Assembly (NCBI GenBank): GCA_900538475.1
Contig: UPYT01000019.1
Span: 8,169 to 72,168, forward strand
Direction of reading: 5' to 3'
DNA length: 64,000 nt
From: an uncultured Clostridium sp.
Lineage (GTDB): Bacteria > Bacillota > Clostridia > Lachnospirales > Lachnospiraceae
The notes below the pieces were generated by a model that was given only the letters and a program-made list of their open reading frames with translations, was not told where the DNA came from and ran no database searches. The position numbers and the translations under genes are program-made. Shown here in pieces: positions 16,491 through 25,755 of this stretch. Position 1 is the stretch's first letter; the number at the start of each line of letters is the position of its first letter.

Positions 16491-18368
16491 TTACTCCGCC
16501 TTCATCTCCAGCAGCAGCGCCAGTCTGGTAGTTCCTCTTTTTTCCAGTGCATTGGGCACATAAAAATTCGTCTCAAACCGAAGCATTACCGGCTCATAAG
16601 GGTCTGCCTTTATGGTTACTTCTTTTGTATTGGTATCAAAATTAATATATTCCCGGCCTTCTCCATTTACATAAACCGTCAGCCACTGATCCTCTGTCAG
16701 ATCTCTGGGATAGTGGAAGGTCAGGTTAATCTCTCCGGTGCTTCCGGCCATCACCTGCACCTGCGCCCGCTCGTCAATCCATCCGTCATCGTAAAAGCCG
16801 TAAATAGGACGGCACTTCATGGTTTTCACCACATGGGTGATATCCTGATACCGGTTGTTGGCCGGATCCTCCTGAATCACCAGCATGTCATCTGTTACCA
16901 GACCAATATCCCGCACATCGTCAATGTGGACGATTTTCACACAGTCCTTCCGGCGCTGGCGGTCAAACACACGGAAGAAATGCTCTTCCGTAAACTCTTC
17001 CATTTCAAAATAATCCCCGATGATATACAGGGTTTTCCCGAAAATCTCATCTCCGTACTGGCCGTAGGTTTCCTCTGCCAGAGAATTGTAATGCTCCTGA
17101 TCTGCCCAGTAATAGAGATTCGGGAACAGTCCCCGGTAATAATTTTCCACCGGCAGCATCAGTACTACATAAGCCGTAAACATAGCCAGGAAGGGAATTC
17201 CCTGCATCCAGTGTCCTCTCTGGGCTTCTCCGTCAATCAAAACACCGTACATCCAGGATAAAAACAGCAGGGCAGCGCCGTAAGACACATATACCCACCG
17301 CATTTCCACACGGATTGTTACGCTGGAGCAGACAATGCAGGCGCCGATAAACGCCACAAAGAGAAAGGCCGTCTGCAGATAACGGACACAGTTTTTTCTC
17401 AGCTGAATCAGCTTTAACAGAAAAGCCAGCACCAGAAGTAGAAGCATAAAATCCGCTACGCCAATGAGAATCATAATGCCCATAGGCGCTTCCCGGAAAT
17501 TCTGTCCGTTTAAATGCTCCGGTCCCGCATTGATTCCAAACAGATAGGCAATCTGGCTCAGAACAAAATGAAGCACAGAAGCAGGGGACATGGTATCCAC
17601 CACATCTGTACCGCCGGTTCCCGGCGGTGAAATGGTTCCAATGCTGATAAAACGCAGAAGCTGAACAAGAAGAAATCCCCCGGCAGGAGCTGCCCACAGC
17701 TTCCAGTCCTTTGTTTTCTTAAACAGCAGTACAAAGAAAAACAGCGGAAGCAGAACCATATAGCGTTCATGAACCAGACACACAGCCACATAGGTAACTG
17801 CTGCCAGGTAGAGGCGCTTTTCCTCTCTGCCATCCTCCTCATTCAAATATCCATAGAGCAGATATAAAATCACCAGAGCCATCCAGAGGGCCATGGACTC
17901 CATCAGTCCCAGAATCTGTCCAATCTGATAATAAGACATTCTGGAGGACAGAAAAATCACAGCGCAAAGCACTCCCACATAGATAGAGTGACTGAAGCGC
18001 CGGGACATTCTGTAAAGAGTATAGGCGATCCCCACATTCAAAATAATATTAAAGGGCACATACCAGTTAATATGAATCCCGAACAGAGCCATCTCAATCC
18101 AGGAAACCAGGTTATACAAAACCCGAAACCGGGTGCCTCCCATTGTAAATACTGCATCCCAGAAGGACTGATCATTGTAGCAGTACCACTGGTAAAGGTC
18201 ATCCATATAAAGACATTCCAGCTTCATGTGGCGGTTAATAAAAAAAGCAAAGCCGGTCAGCATAAGAATAATAATTACTTCCATTTTCCAGAATGCAGCC
18301 CGCCTCATCCAGCCAGATTCCAGCTGTTTTGAGCCTTTCATTTTCGTATATTCAGACTTTTTTTCCAT
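16491..18368 (-). CDS. polytopic membrane protein, probable GT-C glycosyltransferase
   Basis: About 625 residues. After a basic N-terminus there are roughly ten to eleven hydrophobic helices (about residues 25-410), then a soluble C-terminal domain of about 200 residues. Between helices 1 and 2 is CLYMDDLYQWYCYND, an acidic DD pair at the place where GT-C enzymes keep their catalytic acid. Such enzymes take a sugar from polyprenyl phosphate outside the cell, so the GtrB-like protein of this operon (11248-12189) is a natural partner. I place the start at the ATG at 18368 (AGGAG three bases upstream); a TTG at 18392 with AGGAAG is an alternative. I recognise no named family with certainty. Confidence 0.65.
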   Translation of the reverse strand: MEKKSEYTKMKGSKQLESGWMRRAAFWKMEVIIILMLTGFAFFINRHMKLECLYMDDLYQWYCYNDQSFWDAVFTMGGTRFRVLYNLVSWIEMALFGIHINWYVPFNIILNVGIAYTLYRMSRRFSHSIYVGVLCAVIFLSSRMSYYQIGQILGLMESMALWMALVILYLLYGYLNEEDGREEKRLYLAAVTYVAVCLVHERYMVLLPLFFFVLLFKKTKDWKLWAAPAGGFLLVQLLRFISIGTISPPGTGGTDVVDTMSPASVLHFVLSQIAYLFGINAGPEHLNGQNFREAPMGIMILIGVADFMLLLLVLAFLLKLIQLRKNCVRYLQTAFLFVAFIGACIVCSSVTIRVEMRWVYVSYGAALLFLSWMYGVLIDGEAQRGHWMQGIPFLAMFTAYVVLMLPVENYYRGLFPNLYYWADQEHYNSLAEETYGQYGDEIFGKTLYIIGDYFEMEEFTEEHFFRVFDRQRRKDCVKIVHIDDVRDIGLVTDDMLVIQEDPANNRYQDITHVVKTMKCRPIYGFYDDGWIDERAQVQVMAGSTGEINLTFHYPRDLTEDQWLTVYVNGEGREYINFDTNTKEVTIKADPYEPVMLRFETNFYVPNALEKRGTTRLALLLEMKAE

Positions 18369-18417
18369 GTTCTCCTGAATCTCCTGTATCAATTTCTTTC
18401 TTCCTGTTTCACTCCGG

Positions 18418-19200
18418 TTACTGGTACGCCCTGTAGGCTTTCCTGTAAAACCACATAATCACCCGAACAACCGGCTCCGGCCAGATTTTCCGGAACATGG
18501 CCTCTTCCTCCTGTGCTCTTCTGTGATTTTCTATACACTCCTTGGTTGTCGCTCCGCTGTGAATCCGATAGCTGATCAAAGGCTTCTCCTCACAGATAAA
18601 ACGTCCCGGCCTTTCGGCCAGCTTCCACATGGTATCCCAGTCCAGCGCAAATTTATAGGGAGAGTCAAACAGCGGTTCCCCCAGGGCCTCCTTATCATAC
18701 GTACAGGACGGGCAGACAATGGGATTTCCCAGAATTAGAGGCAGACGCTTTATCCAGGTTCTGTCTGCCAGACCATGGAACCGCAGCGGCACCCGCAGCA
18801 AATGCTTCACAAACTGAACCATCCCCGGATTCACCGGATCCGAATTACGGAGAATTCCGCAGTCTGTTGTAAAAACCGTTGTATCCGGATACTGCTCCCA
18901 GCACTCCTGCACATATTTTCCGTAATTCTTATGATAACAGTCATCCTGATGGGCAATCGTCACCAGTCTTGTTTTTGCCTTGCTGTAGGCAAAATTCCAG
19001 TCTGCCTGAATATCACTTTCCCCGTCCCGCACATAAAGAGGCAGACCAAAAATCTCAGCCATAGCCTGAATATATTTGCTTGGCGTGGAGGTACACAGAA
19101 TAATCTCTGACGGCACAGACTGCCGCTTCAGGGATCTGATACACTCCTCCAGCCAGGGAGAATCTTTATAAGCGCAGATCGCATATGTGTGACTCAGCAT
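18418..19200 (-). CDS. GT2-family glycosyltransferase
   Basis: A 260-residue GT-A fold enzyme. It begins LSHTYAICAYKDSPWLEECI, the usual GT2 first strand and helix, and has IAHQDDCYH as the metal-binding acidic motif. The start is fixed by AAGGAG six bases before the ATG at 19200; an upstream in-frame ATG at 19272 lacks one. No membrane anchor is visible. It likely adds one sugar of the repeat unit, possibly the heptose made by the adjacent genes. Donor and acceptor are unknown. Confidence 0.8.
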   Translation of the reverse strand: MLSHTYAICAYKDSPWLEECIRSLKRQSVPSEIILCTSTPSKYIQAMAEIFGLPLYVRDGESDIQADWNFAYSKAKTRLVTIAHQDDCYHKNYGKYVQECWEQYPDTTVFTTDCGILRNSDPVNPGMVQFVKHLLRVPLRFHGLADRTWIKRLPLILGNPIVCPSCTYDKEALGEPLFDSPYKFALDWDTMWKLAERPGRFICEEKPLISYRIHSGATTKECIENHRRAQEEEAMFRKIWPEPVVRVIMWFYRKAYRAYQ

Positions 19201-19317
19201 AAAAAACTCCTTCATTCTAAATAACAGCTCCGCCATGTTTCCCGTCCGCTGGATACAGACAAGAAACTCCATGGCCCAACGGCTGCATTTCTTATAACAA
19301 CGTTCCGGTGCTTCTGT

Positions 19318-20541
19318 TTAGAAAAACCGCTCCTCCAGCATCAGGCAAAGAACATGATAGATAGGCAGATGCAGTTCCTGAATCTTAAAGGTTTCTCTCT
19401 CCGGCACAATCACAGCCACATCGGCCCTCTGTCCCAGACGTCCTCCATCTTTTCCCGTAAGCCCAATGACCTTCAGCCCCTTCGCCTTAGCCACCGTCAC
19501 CGCGTAATCCACATTGCTGGAATTGCCGGAAGTAGATATCCCCAGAAATACATCTCCTGGCGCACCGTATCCACACAGCTGCTGGGCAAGAATCATTTCT
19601 CCGTCCACATCATTTAAAAACGCTGTAGACAGTCCCGGATGCCCGGTCAGGGCAATCGCCGGAAGACTTCCCTGGAGACCTTCTGCCAGTTTTCTTCCCT
19701 GTTCCCCGCCGATTTCCTCCATTCGCCGGCGCAGCTCTTCCGGAAGCCTGCGGCTTTTTATAAAGCCCTTCATCAGCTCTCCTACAATATGCTCTGCATC
19801 TGCGCAGCTTCCGCCGTTTCCGCCTACCAGAAGCTTACCGCCGCCTGCATAGCACTCCTCCATCATTCTGTAGGCGTCAAGAAGCTGCCCGCGGACAGCT
19901 TCCAGACAGGGGTATCGCAAAAACAGCTCATCAAAAATCTCCTGCTGCTTTTCTGTCAGTTCTGTCATCATATCTGCATCCTCCAAAATCAGTTTGACTG
20001 CTGTCTCCAGATCCTCTGCATAAAAATCAAAAGGCTTTTCTCTCTGAGCCTGGATTTTCTCTGCCTCAGTTCTTCCGTATCCGGTTCCCACCAGCACAGT
20101 TCTCACTCCGTAATTTCGTCCGGCCTCTGTGTCAATCAGCTTATCTCCAATCATCCAGGAGCTTTTCCGATCTACATCAAACAGAGCCTCCGCCTGCTCA
20201 AACATACCTGTTCCCGGTTTTCTGCAGAGGCAATTCTTTTTATAATCTCCGATTCCATGCTCCGGATGGTGAGGACAGTAAAAAAATGCGTCAATTTCCG
20301 CCCCATCTGCCGCCAGAATTTCATTCATATACCGGTGAAGAGTATCCACATCCGCTTCTTTATAGTATCCGCGAGCCACCCCCGCCTGGTTCGTTACCAC
20401 AACAAGCTTATAGCCAGCCTCTTTCAGTCTCCGAAGAGCCTCCGGCACTCCGGGAAGCAGCTGCAGATCCTCCGGCCTGTGAAGGTAATTTACCTCCGCA
20501 TTCAGTGTTCCGTCCCGATCCAGAAATATTACTTTTTCCAT
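19318..20541 (-). CDS. fused heptose-bisphosphate phosphatase and sedoheptulose-7-P isomerase (GmhB-GmhA)
   Basis: One 407-residue protein with two enzymes. Residues about 1-190 are GmhB: the HAD motif FLDRDGTLN and the zinc loop CPHHPEHGIGDYKKNCLC. Residues about 205-407 are GmhA: a SIS domain with GNGGSCADAEHIVGELMKGF and STSGNSSNV. GmhA turns sedoheptulose-7-phosphate into D-glycero-D-manno-heptose 7-phosphate; GmhB removes the 7-phosphate from the 1,7-bisphosphate. The kinase and GDP-transferase that act between and after are the next two genes upstream. These are normally separate genes, so the fusion is notable. The start at 20541 gives the natural GmhB N-terminus; 13 codons further up are possible but overlap hddA. 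Confidence 0.9.
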   Translation of the reverse strand: MEKVIFLDRDGTLNAEVNYLHRPEDLQLLPGVPEALRRLKEAGYKLVVVTNQAGVARGYYKEADVDTLHRYMNEILAADGAEIDAFFYCPHHPEHGIGDYKKNCLCRKPGTGMFEQAEALFDVDRKSSWMIGDKLIDTEAGRNYGVRTVLVGTGYGRTEAEKIQAQREKPFDFYAEDLETAVKLILEDADMMTELTEKQQEIFDELFLRYPCLEAVRGQLLDAYRMMEECYAGGGKLLVGGNGGSCADAEHIVGELMKGFIKSRRLPEELRRRMEEIGGEQGRKLAEGLQGSLPAIALTGHPGLSTAFLNDVDGEMILAQQLCGYGAPGDVFLGISTSGNSSNVDYAVTVAKAKGLKVIGLTGKDGGRLGQRADVAVIVPERETFKIQELHLPIYHVLCLMLEERFF

Positions 20542-20554
20542 TGTCTTTTCATCC

Positions 20555-21625
20555 TCAGAGTGCAAAATGATAATCTCCATTGGGAAGATGCACCTTTACG
20601 CTGCTGTAATCCCAGCGGTTCTCATCTGCGATCCACGCCTGAGCGCCCCGCAGTTCAAAATTCCAGTCTGTCAGCTGGCCGCCTACCAGCTCCATCCGCG
20701 CTGCCACCTTATGCTTTACATTGTAGGGGCAGTACATCAGCAAATATCCTCCTCCGCCGGCGCCTAACAGCTTTCCGCCCAAAGCGCCCGCCTTCAAAGC
20801 TTCTTCATAAAGCTCATCAATCTGCGGATTAGTGATCTTGCTGCTCATCCGCTTCTTACTCTGCCAGCCATAATCCAGCAGCTTTCCAAAGCTGTGAAGA
20901 TTTCCCCTTAAAAGCTCGTCCTTCATAGCATAGGCCAGGGCTTTTACCTCACACATGGCGTCAAAGGCATCCTTTTTCTCATAATTCTGAACCTGATCCT
21001 GGATAATATTCGCTGACACATGAATATTTCCCGTGTAGCAGAGAAGCAGGTTATACTGCAGCTCATGAATAATATCCTTTTTAATGCGCAGAGGATTTAC
21101 TACTACATTATTCCGCCCATGGAATTCAATAAAATTAAAACCGCCAAAGGTAGCTGCATACTGATCCTGATAGCCTCCTGCAATCTTCAGATCCTCCCGC
21201 TCTACCTGATAGGCCAGGTCTGCCAGACGATAGCCGTCCATTTCCACGCCCTTCCACCGGGCCATAGCAATCAGAAGCGCCACCATCACCGTAGAAGAAG
21301 TACCCAGGCCCGATCCGGGAGGAGCATCACACTGCAGATAAACCTCACAGCCCCGGTCAATCTCCATAGCCTTCAAAGCTGCCTTTACCAGATCCAGCTT
21401 GCCGTCATAAACAAAATTTTCTCTGGTATTGTACTTTACCGTCATATCAAAATCCAGAGAATGAACAATAATCTGATCATCCTCCCTGGGAACAATTGAA
21501 CAGTAGGCGTACTTATTAATCGTACTTCCGATAATCGCTCCCCCCTGTTCCACACAGAAAGGCGCCACGTCCGTACCGCCGCCGCCAAAGCTGACCCGCA
21601 AAGGAGCCCGTCCTCTGATTACCAT
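20555..21625 (-). CDS. hddA: HddA, D-glycero-D-manno-heptose 7-phosphate kinase
   Basis: A 356-residue GHMP kinase. It shows the N-terminal RGRAPLRVSFGGGGTDV block and the ATP loop PPGSGLGTSST (102-112), then a C-terminal GAGGGGYLL segment. HddA phosphorylates C1 of heptose 7-phosphate to give the alpha-1,7-bisphosphate used in the GDP-heptose route. Fucokinase-like enzymes look similar, but the flanking gmhBA and hddC genes settle the role. It overlaps hddC by 7 bp, indicating coupled translation. Confidence 0.9.
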   Translation of the reverse strand: MVIRGRAPLRVSFGGGGTDVAPFCVEQGGAIIGSTINKYAYCSIVPREDDQIIVHSLDFDMTVKYNTRENFVYDGKLDLVKAALKAMEIDRGCEVYLQCDAPPGSGLGTSSTVMVALLIAMARWKGVEMDGYRLADLAYQVEREDLKIAGGYQDQYAATFGGFNFIEFHGRNNVVVNPLRIKKDIIHELQYNLLLCYTGNIHVSANIIQDQVQNYEKKDAFDAMCEVKALAYAMKDELLRGNLHSFGKLLDYGWQSKKRMSSKITNPQIDELYEEALKAGALGGKLLGAGGGGYLLMYCPYNVKHKVAARMELVGGQLTDWNFELRGAQAWIADENRWDYSSVKVHLPNGDYHFAL

Positions 21626-22344
21626 ACAACAACTCCTTTCTGGACATCTTCAATAAACTGATAGTATGCCTCGGGAATCCCGATATCAATAAAATATCCG
21701 TCGTGAACAAAACCGCCCAGCTTTCTGTTTTCCTTCAGCCAGCGGGGAATCATCTCATTTTCCAGAGAAACTTTTCCCTCCGGAATCTCCTCAAGCAGCT
21801 TTCTTGTCATCAGATAAATTCCCCCATTGATAGAGCCGGGTCTTGCCTCTGCCGTTTTTTCATTAAAGCCAGTCAGACGCCCCTCTGTCAGCACAGCTTC
21901 CCCGTACCGGGAAATATCTGGCACCTGGCGAAGCACCAGGGCCATGTCTAACTCCTCCTTCTCCTGGAGAGCTGTCAAACGGCTGTAATCAATCTGATAA
22001 AAGGTATCTGCATTGAGAACAAAAAACCGATCCTCTGTTACAAATCTGCCTGCATTTTTGATGGCTCCCGCTGTCCCTAACAGCTCCTCCTCGTAGGCAT
22101 AATGAACCGTCAGCGGCGTTCCGTCCGGCGCCGCAAAATTCCTTCCATCCTGGAAATACTCCTCTACCATGGTTCCCTTATATCCAACTGCAAAAATAAT
22201 ATCTGTCACGCCGTATCTGGACAGTTCGTGGACTACATACTCCATAAACGGCCTGTTTTCAATCAGCGCCATGGGCTTGGGCCGATCGCTTACTACGCTG
22301 CGAAGCCGCGTTCCCAGACCGCCTGCCAGTAAAATCGCCTGCAT
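21619..22344 (-). CDS. hddC: HddC, heptose-1-phosphate guanylyltransferase
   Basis: A 241-residue nucleotidyltransferase that would form GDP-D-glycero-alpha-D-manno-heptose. It begins MQAILLAGGLGTRLRSVV with DRPKPMALIENRPFMEY, and has the metal site FFVLNADTFYQID. The start is fixed by AGGAGG before the ATG at 22344. It is the first gene of the second glycan operon, behind an extended -10 promoter. With HddA and GmhBA it completes the four-step pathway known from Aneurinibacillus S-layer glycans. The nucleotide (GDP versus ADP) is inferred from the HddA-type kinase partner. Confidence 0.88.
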   Translation of the reverse strand: MQAILLAGGLGTRLRSVVSDRPKPMALIENRPFMEYVVHELSRYGVTDIIFAVGYKGTMVEEYFQDGRNFAAPDGTPLTVHYAYEEELLGTAGAIKNAGRFVTEDRFFVLNADTFYQIDYSRLTALQEKEELDMALVLRQVPDISRYGEAVLTEGRLTGFNEKTAEARPGSINGGIYLMTRKLLEEIPEGKVSLENEMIPRWLKENRKLGGFVHDGYFIDIGIPEAYYQFIEDVQKGVVVW

Positions 22345-22402
22345 TTTTTCCTCCTGTCCTGCCCGTTTCCTGAAAGGGCAGAAAACTCCATAATCATGTT
22401 GC

Positions 22403-22411
22403 ATTATACCA
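22403..22411 (-). promoter_or_regulatory. extended -10 promoter before hddC
   Basis: The minus strand reads TGGTATAAT, a TGn extended -10 box, 59 bp before the hddC start. No good -35 lies 17 bp upstream (TAGCGG). It follows a terminator hairpin, so it probably starts the hddC-to-gtrB transcript. Confidence 0.6.
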
Positions 22412-22473
22412 TTTTCCATAGGATTCCGCTACTATCTTTATAAAATAGTAAGCAATCGCAAAGGAATGATCAG

Positions 22474-22493
22474 AAAAGGCGGCCACCGCCGCC
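22474..22493 (-). terminator. intrinsic terminator after the ABC-2 permease gene
   Basis: GGCGGC/GCCGCC stem with a 4-nt loop followed on the minus strand by TTTTCTG. It splits the upstream glycan operon (33.7-22.5 kb) from the hddC operon. Confidence 0.65.
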
Positions 22494-22526
22494 ATTTCTA
22501 TCCTGATTCCGGCATCCGCCTCTCTC

Positions 22527-23339
22527 CTACAGAACGTCTGAGAAATGAGGGCGCAGCCGTTTAAACACCTTCAAACCTGCAAATCCTATCACAAGAGTTA
22601 CCACCCAGAAATACACGGTCAGGGTTGGACGCTCCCAGAACCAGTTTCCTGTCAGAATGCTGTCCCGGTATCCGGCAACTATATAATAGAAAGGATTCAG
22701 CTTCAAAACCGTAACAATCCATGGATAATCCGCAGAAAACATGGTTTCCTGATACATAATTGGTGACAGCCACATTCCGAACTGCAGGCAGATGCTGACA
22801 ATCTGAGCCATGTCCTTAAAAAACACATGAATTGCGCTGGTCAGATAGCCAAAAGCCAAAGCCAGCATGGAAGCCGCAAAGGAATAATACAAAATCTGAA
22901 TCCAGGTTGCCATAGGCAGCTTTCCAAAGCAAAGCGCCATGATCAGCATAATCAGAAGGAAAAAGCCGTGAACCAGAAGACAGGAAATCAGTTTAATCAC
23001 GGGCAGAATCTCCACCTGAAACACTACCTTTTTTACCAGATAGCTGTACTCCTGAAGGCAGCCTGTAATACAGTTTAGTGCCTCACTGTAGAAAAACCAG
23101 GGCACAATTCCTGGCACCAGCCAGAGCACATAGGGCACTCCCGGCACAGGAGGAACACTTTTAAACCCCAGCTGAAAGATGAAGAAATAAATCAGCACCG
23201 TTACCAGAGGCTGGACAAACATCCACACCATTCCAAAATAAGAGCCTACAAACCGCTTCTTAAAATCTGCCTTTGCCAGATCCCATATCAGCTTCCTGCG
23301 TGTTACAATCTCCTTCAGAAGGGAAATTACATCATTCAT
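22527..23339 (-). CDS. ABC-2 type polysaccharide export permease (Wzm/TagG-like)
   Basis: A 270-residue membrane protein with six helices. It has an amphipathic N-terminus (LLKEIVTRRKLIWDLAKADFKKRFVGSYFGMVW) and the LKLNPFYYIVAGYRDSI segment typical of Wzm and teichoic-acid exporter TagG. Such permeases move lipid-linked glycans outward, powered by a separate ATPase (Wzt/TagH). No ATPase gene adjoins it, which is unusual since the two are normally adjacent. Just upstream is rmlC. It may borrow an ATPase from elsewhere or be a leftover. Confidence 0.88.
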   Translation of the reverse strand: MNDVISLLKEIVTRRKLIWDLAKADFKKRFVGSYFGMVWMFVQPLVTVLIYFFIFQLGFKSVPPVPGVPYVLWLVPGIVPWFFYSEALNCITGCLQEYSYLVKKVVFQVEILPVIKLISCLLVHGFFLLIMLIMALCFGKLPMATWIQILYYSFAASMLALAFGYLTSAIHVFFKDMAQIVSICLQFGMWLSPIMYQETMFSADYPWIVTVLKLNPFYYIVAGYRDSILTGNWFWERPTLTVYFWVVTLVIGFAGLKVFKRLRPHFSDVL

Positions 23340-23357
23340 ACTGTTCTTTTCCTCTCA

Positions 23358-23912
23358 TCAGAATCGGAACGTGTCCTTTAAGCCGCTCCACTTTTTATCC
23401 TTATCGGAAATAATCAGCTCCACACCATCCTGCAGCGGCCACTCAATACCAATCTCCGGATCGTTCCAGGCCAGGCCGCCCTCATCGCCGGGATGATAGA
23501 AATCGGTACACTTATAGGCAAACTCTGCCTCATCTGACAGCACCAAAAATCCATGGGCAAAGCCCTCCGGAATATAAAACTGCTTTTTATTTTCTGCAGT
23601 CAGCTCCACACCAAACCATTTTCCGTAGGTTTTGGAATCTGCCCGCAGATCCACTGCCACATCAAATACAGAACCGCGGACAGCCCGTACCAGCTTTCCC
23701 TGAGGAAACTGCTTCTGAAAATGAAGTCCCCGCAGCACTCCGCGGACAGACATAGACTGGTTGTCCTGGACAAATACCATGTCCAGTCCCGCCTCTTTAA
23801 AATCATTCTGATTGTAGGTTTCCATAAAGTAGCCACGCTCGTCGTTAAATACAGCCGGCTCAATCACATACAATCCTTCAATATCACAGGCTGTTACTTT
23901 AATTTTTCCCAT
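23358..23912 (-). CDS. rmlC: RmlC, dTDP-4-keto-6-deoxyglucose 3,5-epimerase
   Basis: A 184-residue cupin enzyme of the dTDP-L-rhamnose pathway. It has VIEPAVFNDERGYFMETYNQ, the catalytic His in GVLRGLHFQK, and RAVRGSVFDVAVDLR, all standard RmlC motifs. rmlA, rmlB and rmlD are not in the window, so they must lie elsewhere if the strain makes rhamnose, or the product serves a related dTDP sugar. The ATG has an adequate site (GAGGAGATAAAAA). It leads into the ABC-2 permease gene 18 bp later. Confidence 0.93.
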   Translation of the reverse strand: MGKIKVTACDIEGLYVIEPAVFNDERGYFMETYNQNDFKEAGLDMVFVQDNQSMSVRGVLRGLHFQKQFPQGKLVRAVRGSVFDVAVDLRADSKTYGKWFGVELTAENKKQFYIPEGFAHGFLVLSDEAEFAYKCTDFYHPGDEGGLAWNDPEIGIEWPLQDGVELIISDKDKKWSGLKDTFRF

Positions 23913-24060
23913 TTTTTATCTCCTCTTCTGCCGGCTGGCCTTCTGGCCCTGCCGACGGTTCTTTATCAAAACGTAACGATTCCGGAAGCTCCTCTTCCCA
24001 ACTGATATCCCTTCAGGAAACAGCGGATGTCCCTGTCGTTACTGCCGTCTCAGGCTGCCT

Positions 24061-25755
24061 CTACAGCCGTATGCTGACAATGGCATACAGACGCAGCAGC
24101 TCATACCCATTCAGACAGCACATCAGATACAATATACTACGGTTTCTCTCCTTTGTCAAAACCACCCAGTCATTTTTCAACGCCAGAAGCAGCACTGGAA
24201 GGAAGGGCAGAAAATACCGTCCCTGCACACCATTAATGACCCGGGAGCTGAGAGGTGTCCAGGCAATCAGCATAGACAGCATCACTGCAGAAGCGCAGGC
24301 TGCACAGACTGCAAATACCCACATCCGTTTTCCTCCTGTGATGGAAAGACTCTCTCCTGGCTTTCGCAGAGCCAGCCCCAACAGGCACAAAGTAAAAAGA
24401 ACTACCAGCACATAGGGAACATCCAGCACCGGATCCAGATTTCCCAGGTAGGCGCCGATCATAGTCAGATGATAATGCTGGGCCTGCCACAGCAGAGTCT
24501 GATAAAAAATCTTAATCAGGCGCATGGGCTGGTGAATCAAAAGGCTCAGACTGTAACCGCTTTCCCCTGCCCACTGGACATAGCTCTCTGTCTCTGTGGC
24601 ATAGGAAACAATCACCTGACTGTTGACCAGATACATGGCCCCGGCCCAGGCTCCCGCCACACAGGCGGCAGAAATAAACCACCTTCCCCAGCCGCCGAAT
24701 TTTTTCACAGGAATCAGCAGGCACAGCCCCATCATGACAGCGTACACCATTTTGCAGGGACCTGCCGCAGCCATAACAAGAGACAGGACAGCCACATCCT
24801 TCCACTCTGCCCGTTCCTTCTCATAAGCCAGATCCAGGCACACGGCAGTGAAATAAAACATACATCCCATAATCATCGCATCATAGGAAAAAGAGGATGA
24901 CAGATGAAGGGTCATAGGCAGAAGGGCTGTTCCAAACAGCACCTCCTTTCCAAAGGGAAGCCGTTTCATGGCCAGCCAGGTCATAAATACAAAAAATACC
25001 AGATTACAAAGACGCCCCAGGTAAAGAAGAGGCAGAGTTCCCCAGTCCATGGCCCTTACCAGAGCCATTCCCAGGGCCTGGGGTCCATAGGCCACCGGCG
25101 TGGTTGTAACCGGCGGATACATGGAACCCACCATTTTTCCCTCCAGCGCCTCAGCCCGTCCCGGTTCATACTGCTTATCCGGCGCCAGCTCCCAAATCAG
25201 ATGGTACACAGACTGATCCAGAGGATCTCCCAGCTTTCTGCTGCCCTCAGAGCTTTCCAGAACCACTTTTAAATTGCCTGCCTCATCTGGTTCATATTCA
25301 TAAACACCGTCCAGATCCTCCACCCACACATCCTGAGGTCTTAAAAGCACACGGCCATTCGGAGCATTGGAAGGCATTCCCAGGATTTTGCTGGAAAGCT
25401 GGTAGGCGCTGACATAATGGCTGATTTCATCCGGCGCTGACAATGGAGGAAGGACAAAAAGAAAGAGAAGTCCCAGAATCAAACCGGCTGCCGGATAAAT
25501 CTGCTCCAGTCTCCAGCCCGCCTCTGTCTTCGACTTTTTCCGGAATATCCAGCTAAAAGATGCAGGGGATTTTCCTGAAAAAGCCAGTCCGGCTCCAGCC
25601 AGAAACACAAGCACTGCTGTAAGAAGCGCCAGATACCACCCCCTCATCCAGGCGTCCCCTACAGCCACAGCTCCTTCCTGCACCTCCAAAAAATGCCACA
25701 GACCTGCCCCGGCCACAGCCAGAAGGGCTACAGGCCAAATACACTTATTTTTCAT
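24061..25755 (-). CDS. DUF2142-type polytopic membrane protein
   Basis: A 564-residue protein with about twelve hydrophobic helices and a large extracytoplasmic loop near residues 110-230. The segment FLFVLPPLSAPDEISHYVSAYQLS, with an acidic DE pair after helix three, matches the DUF2142 family and resembles the catalytic loop of GT-C glycosyltransferases. DUF2142 genes usually sit in surface-polysaccharide loci, as here. The start at 25755 has GGGAGGGG just upstream and overlaps the end of the DUF2304 gene. The function is unknown; polymerase or lipid-sugar transferase is a reasonable guess. Confidence 0.75.
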   Translation of the reverse strand: MKNKCIWPVALLAVAGAGLWHFLEVQEGAVAVGDAWMRGWYLALLTAVLVFLAGAGLAFSGKSPASFSWIFRKKSKTEAGWRLEQIYPAAGLILGLLFLFVLPPLSAPDEISHYVSAYQLSSKILGMPSNAPNGRVLLRPQDVWVEDLDGVYEYEPDEAGNLKVVLESSEGSRKLGDPLDQSVYHLIWELAPDKQYEPGRAEALEGKMVGSMYPPVTTTPVAYGPQALGMALVRAMDWGTLPLLYLGRLCNLVFFVFMTWLAMKRLPFGKEVLFGTALLPMTLHLSSSFSYDAMIMGCMFYFTAVCLDLAYEKERAEWKDVAVLSLVMAAAGPCKMVYAVMMGLCLLIPVKKFGGWGRWFISAACVAGAWAGAMYLVNSQVIVSYATETESYVQWAGESGYSLSLLIHQPMRLIKIFYQTLLWQAQHYHLTMIGAYLGNLDPVLDVPYVLVVLFTLCLLGLALRKPGESLSITGGKRMWVFAVCAACASAVMLSMLIAWTPLSSRVINGVQGRYFLPFLPVLLLALKNDWVVLTKERNRSILYLMCCLNGYELLRLYAIVSIRL

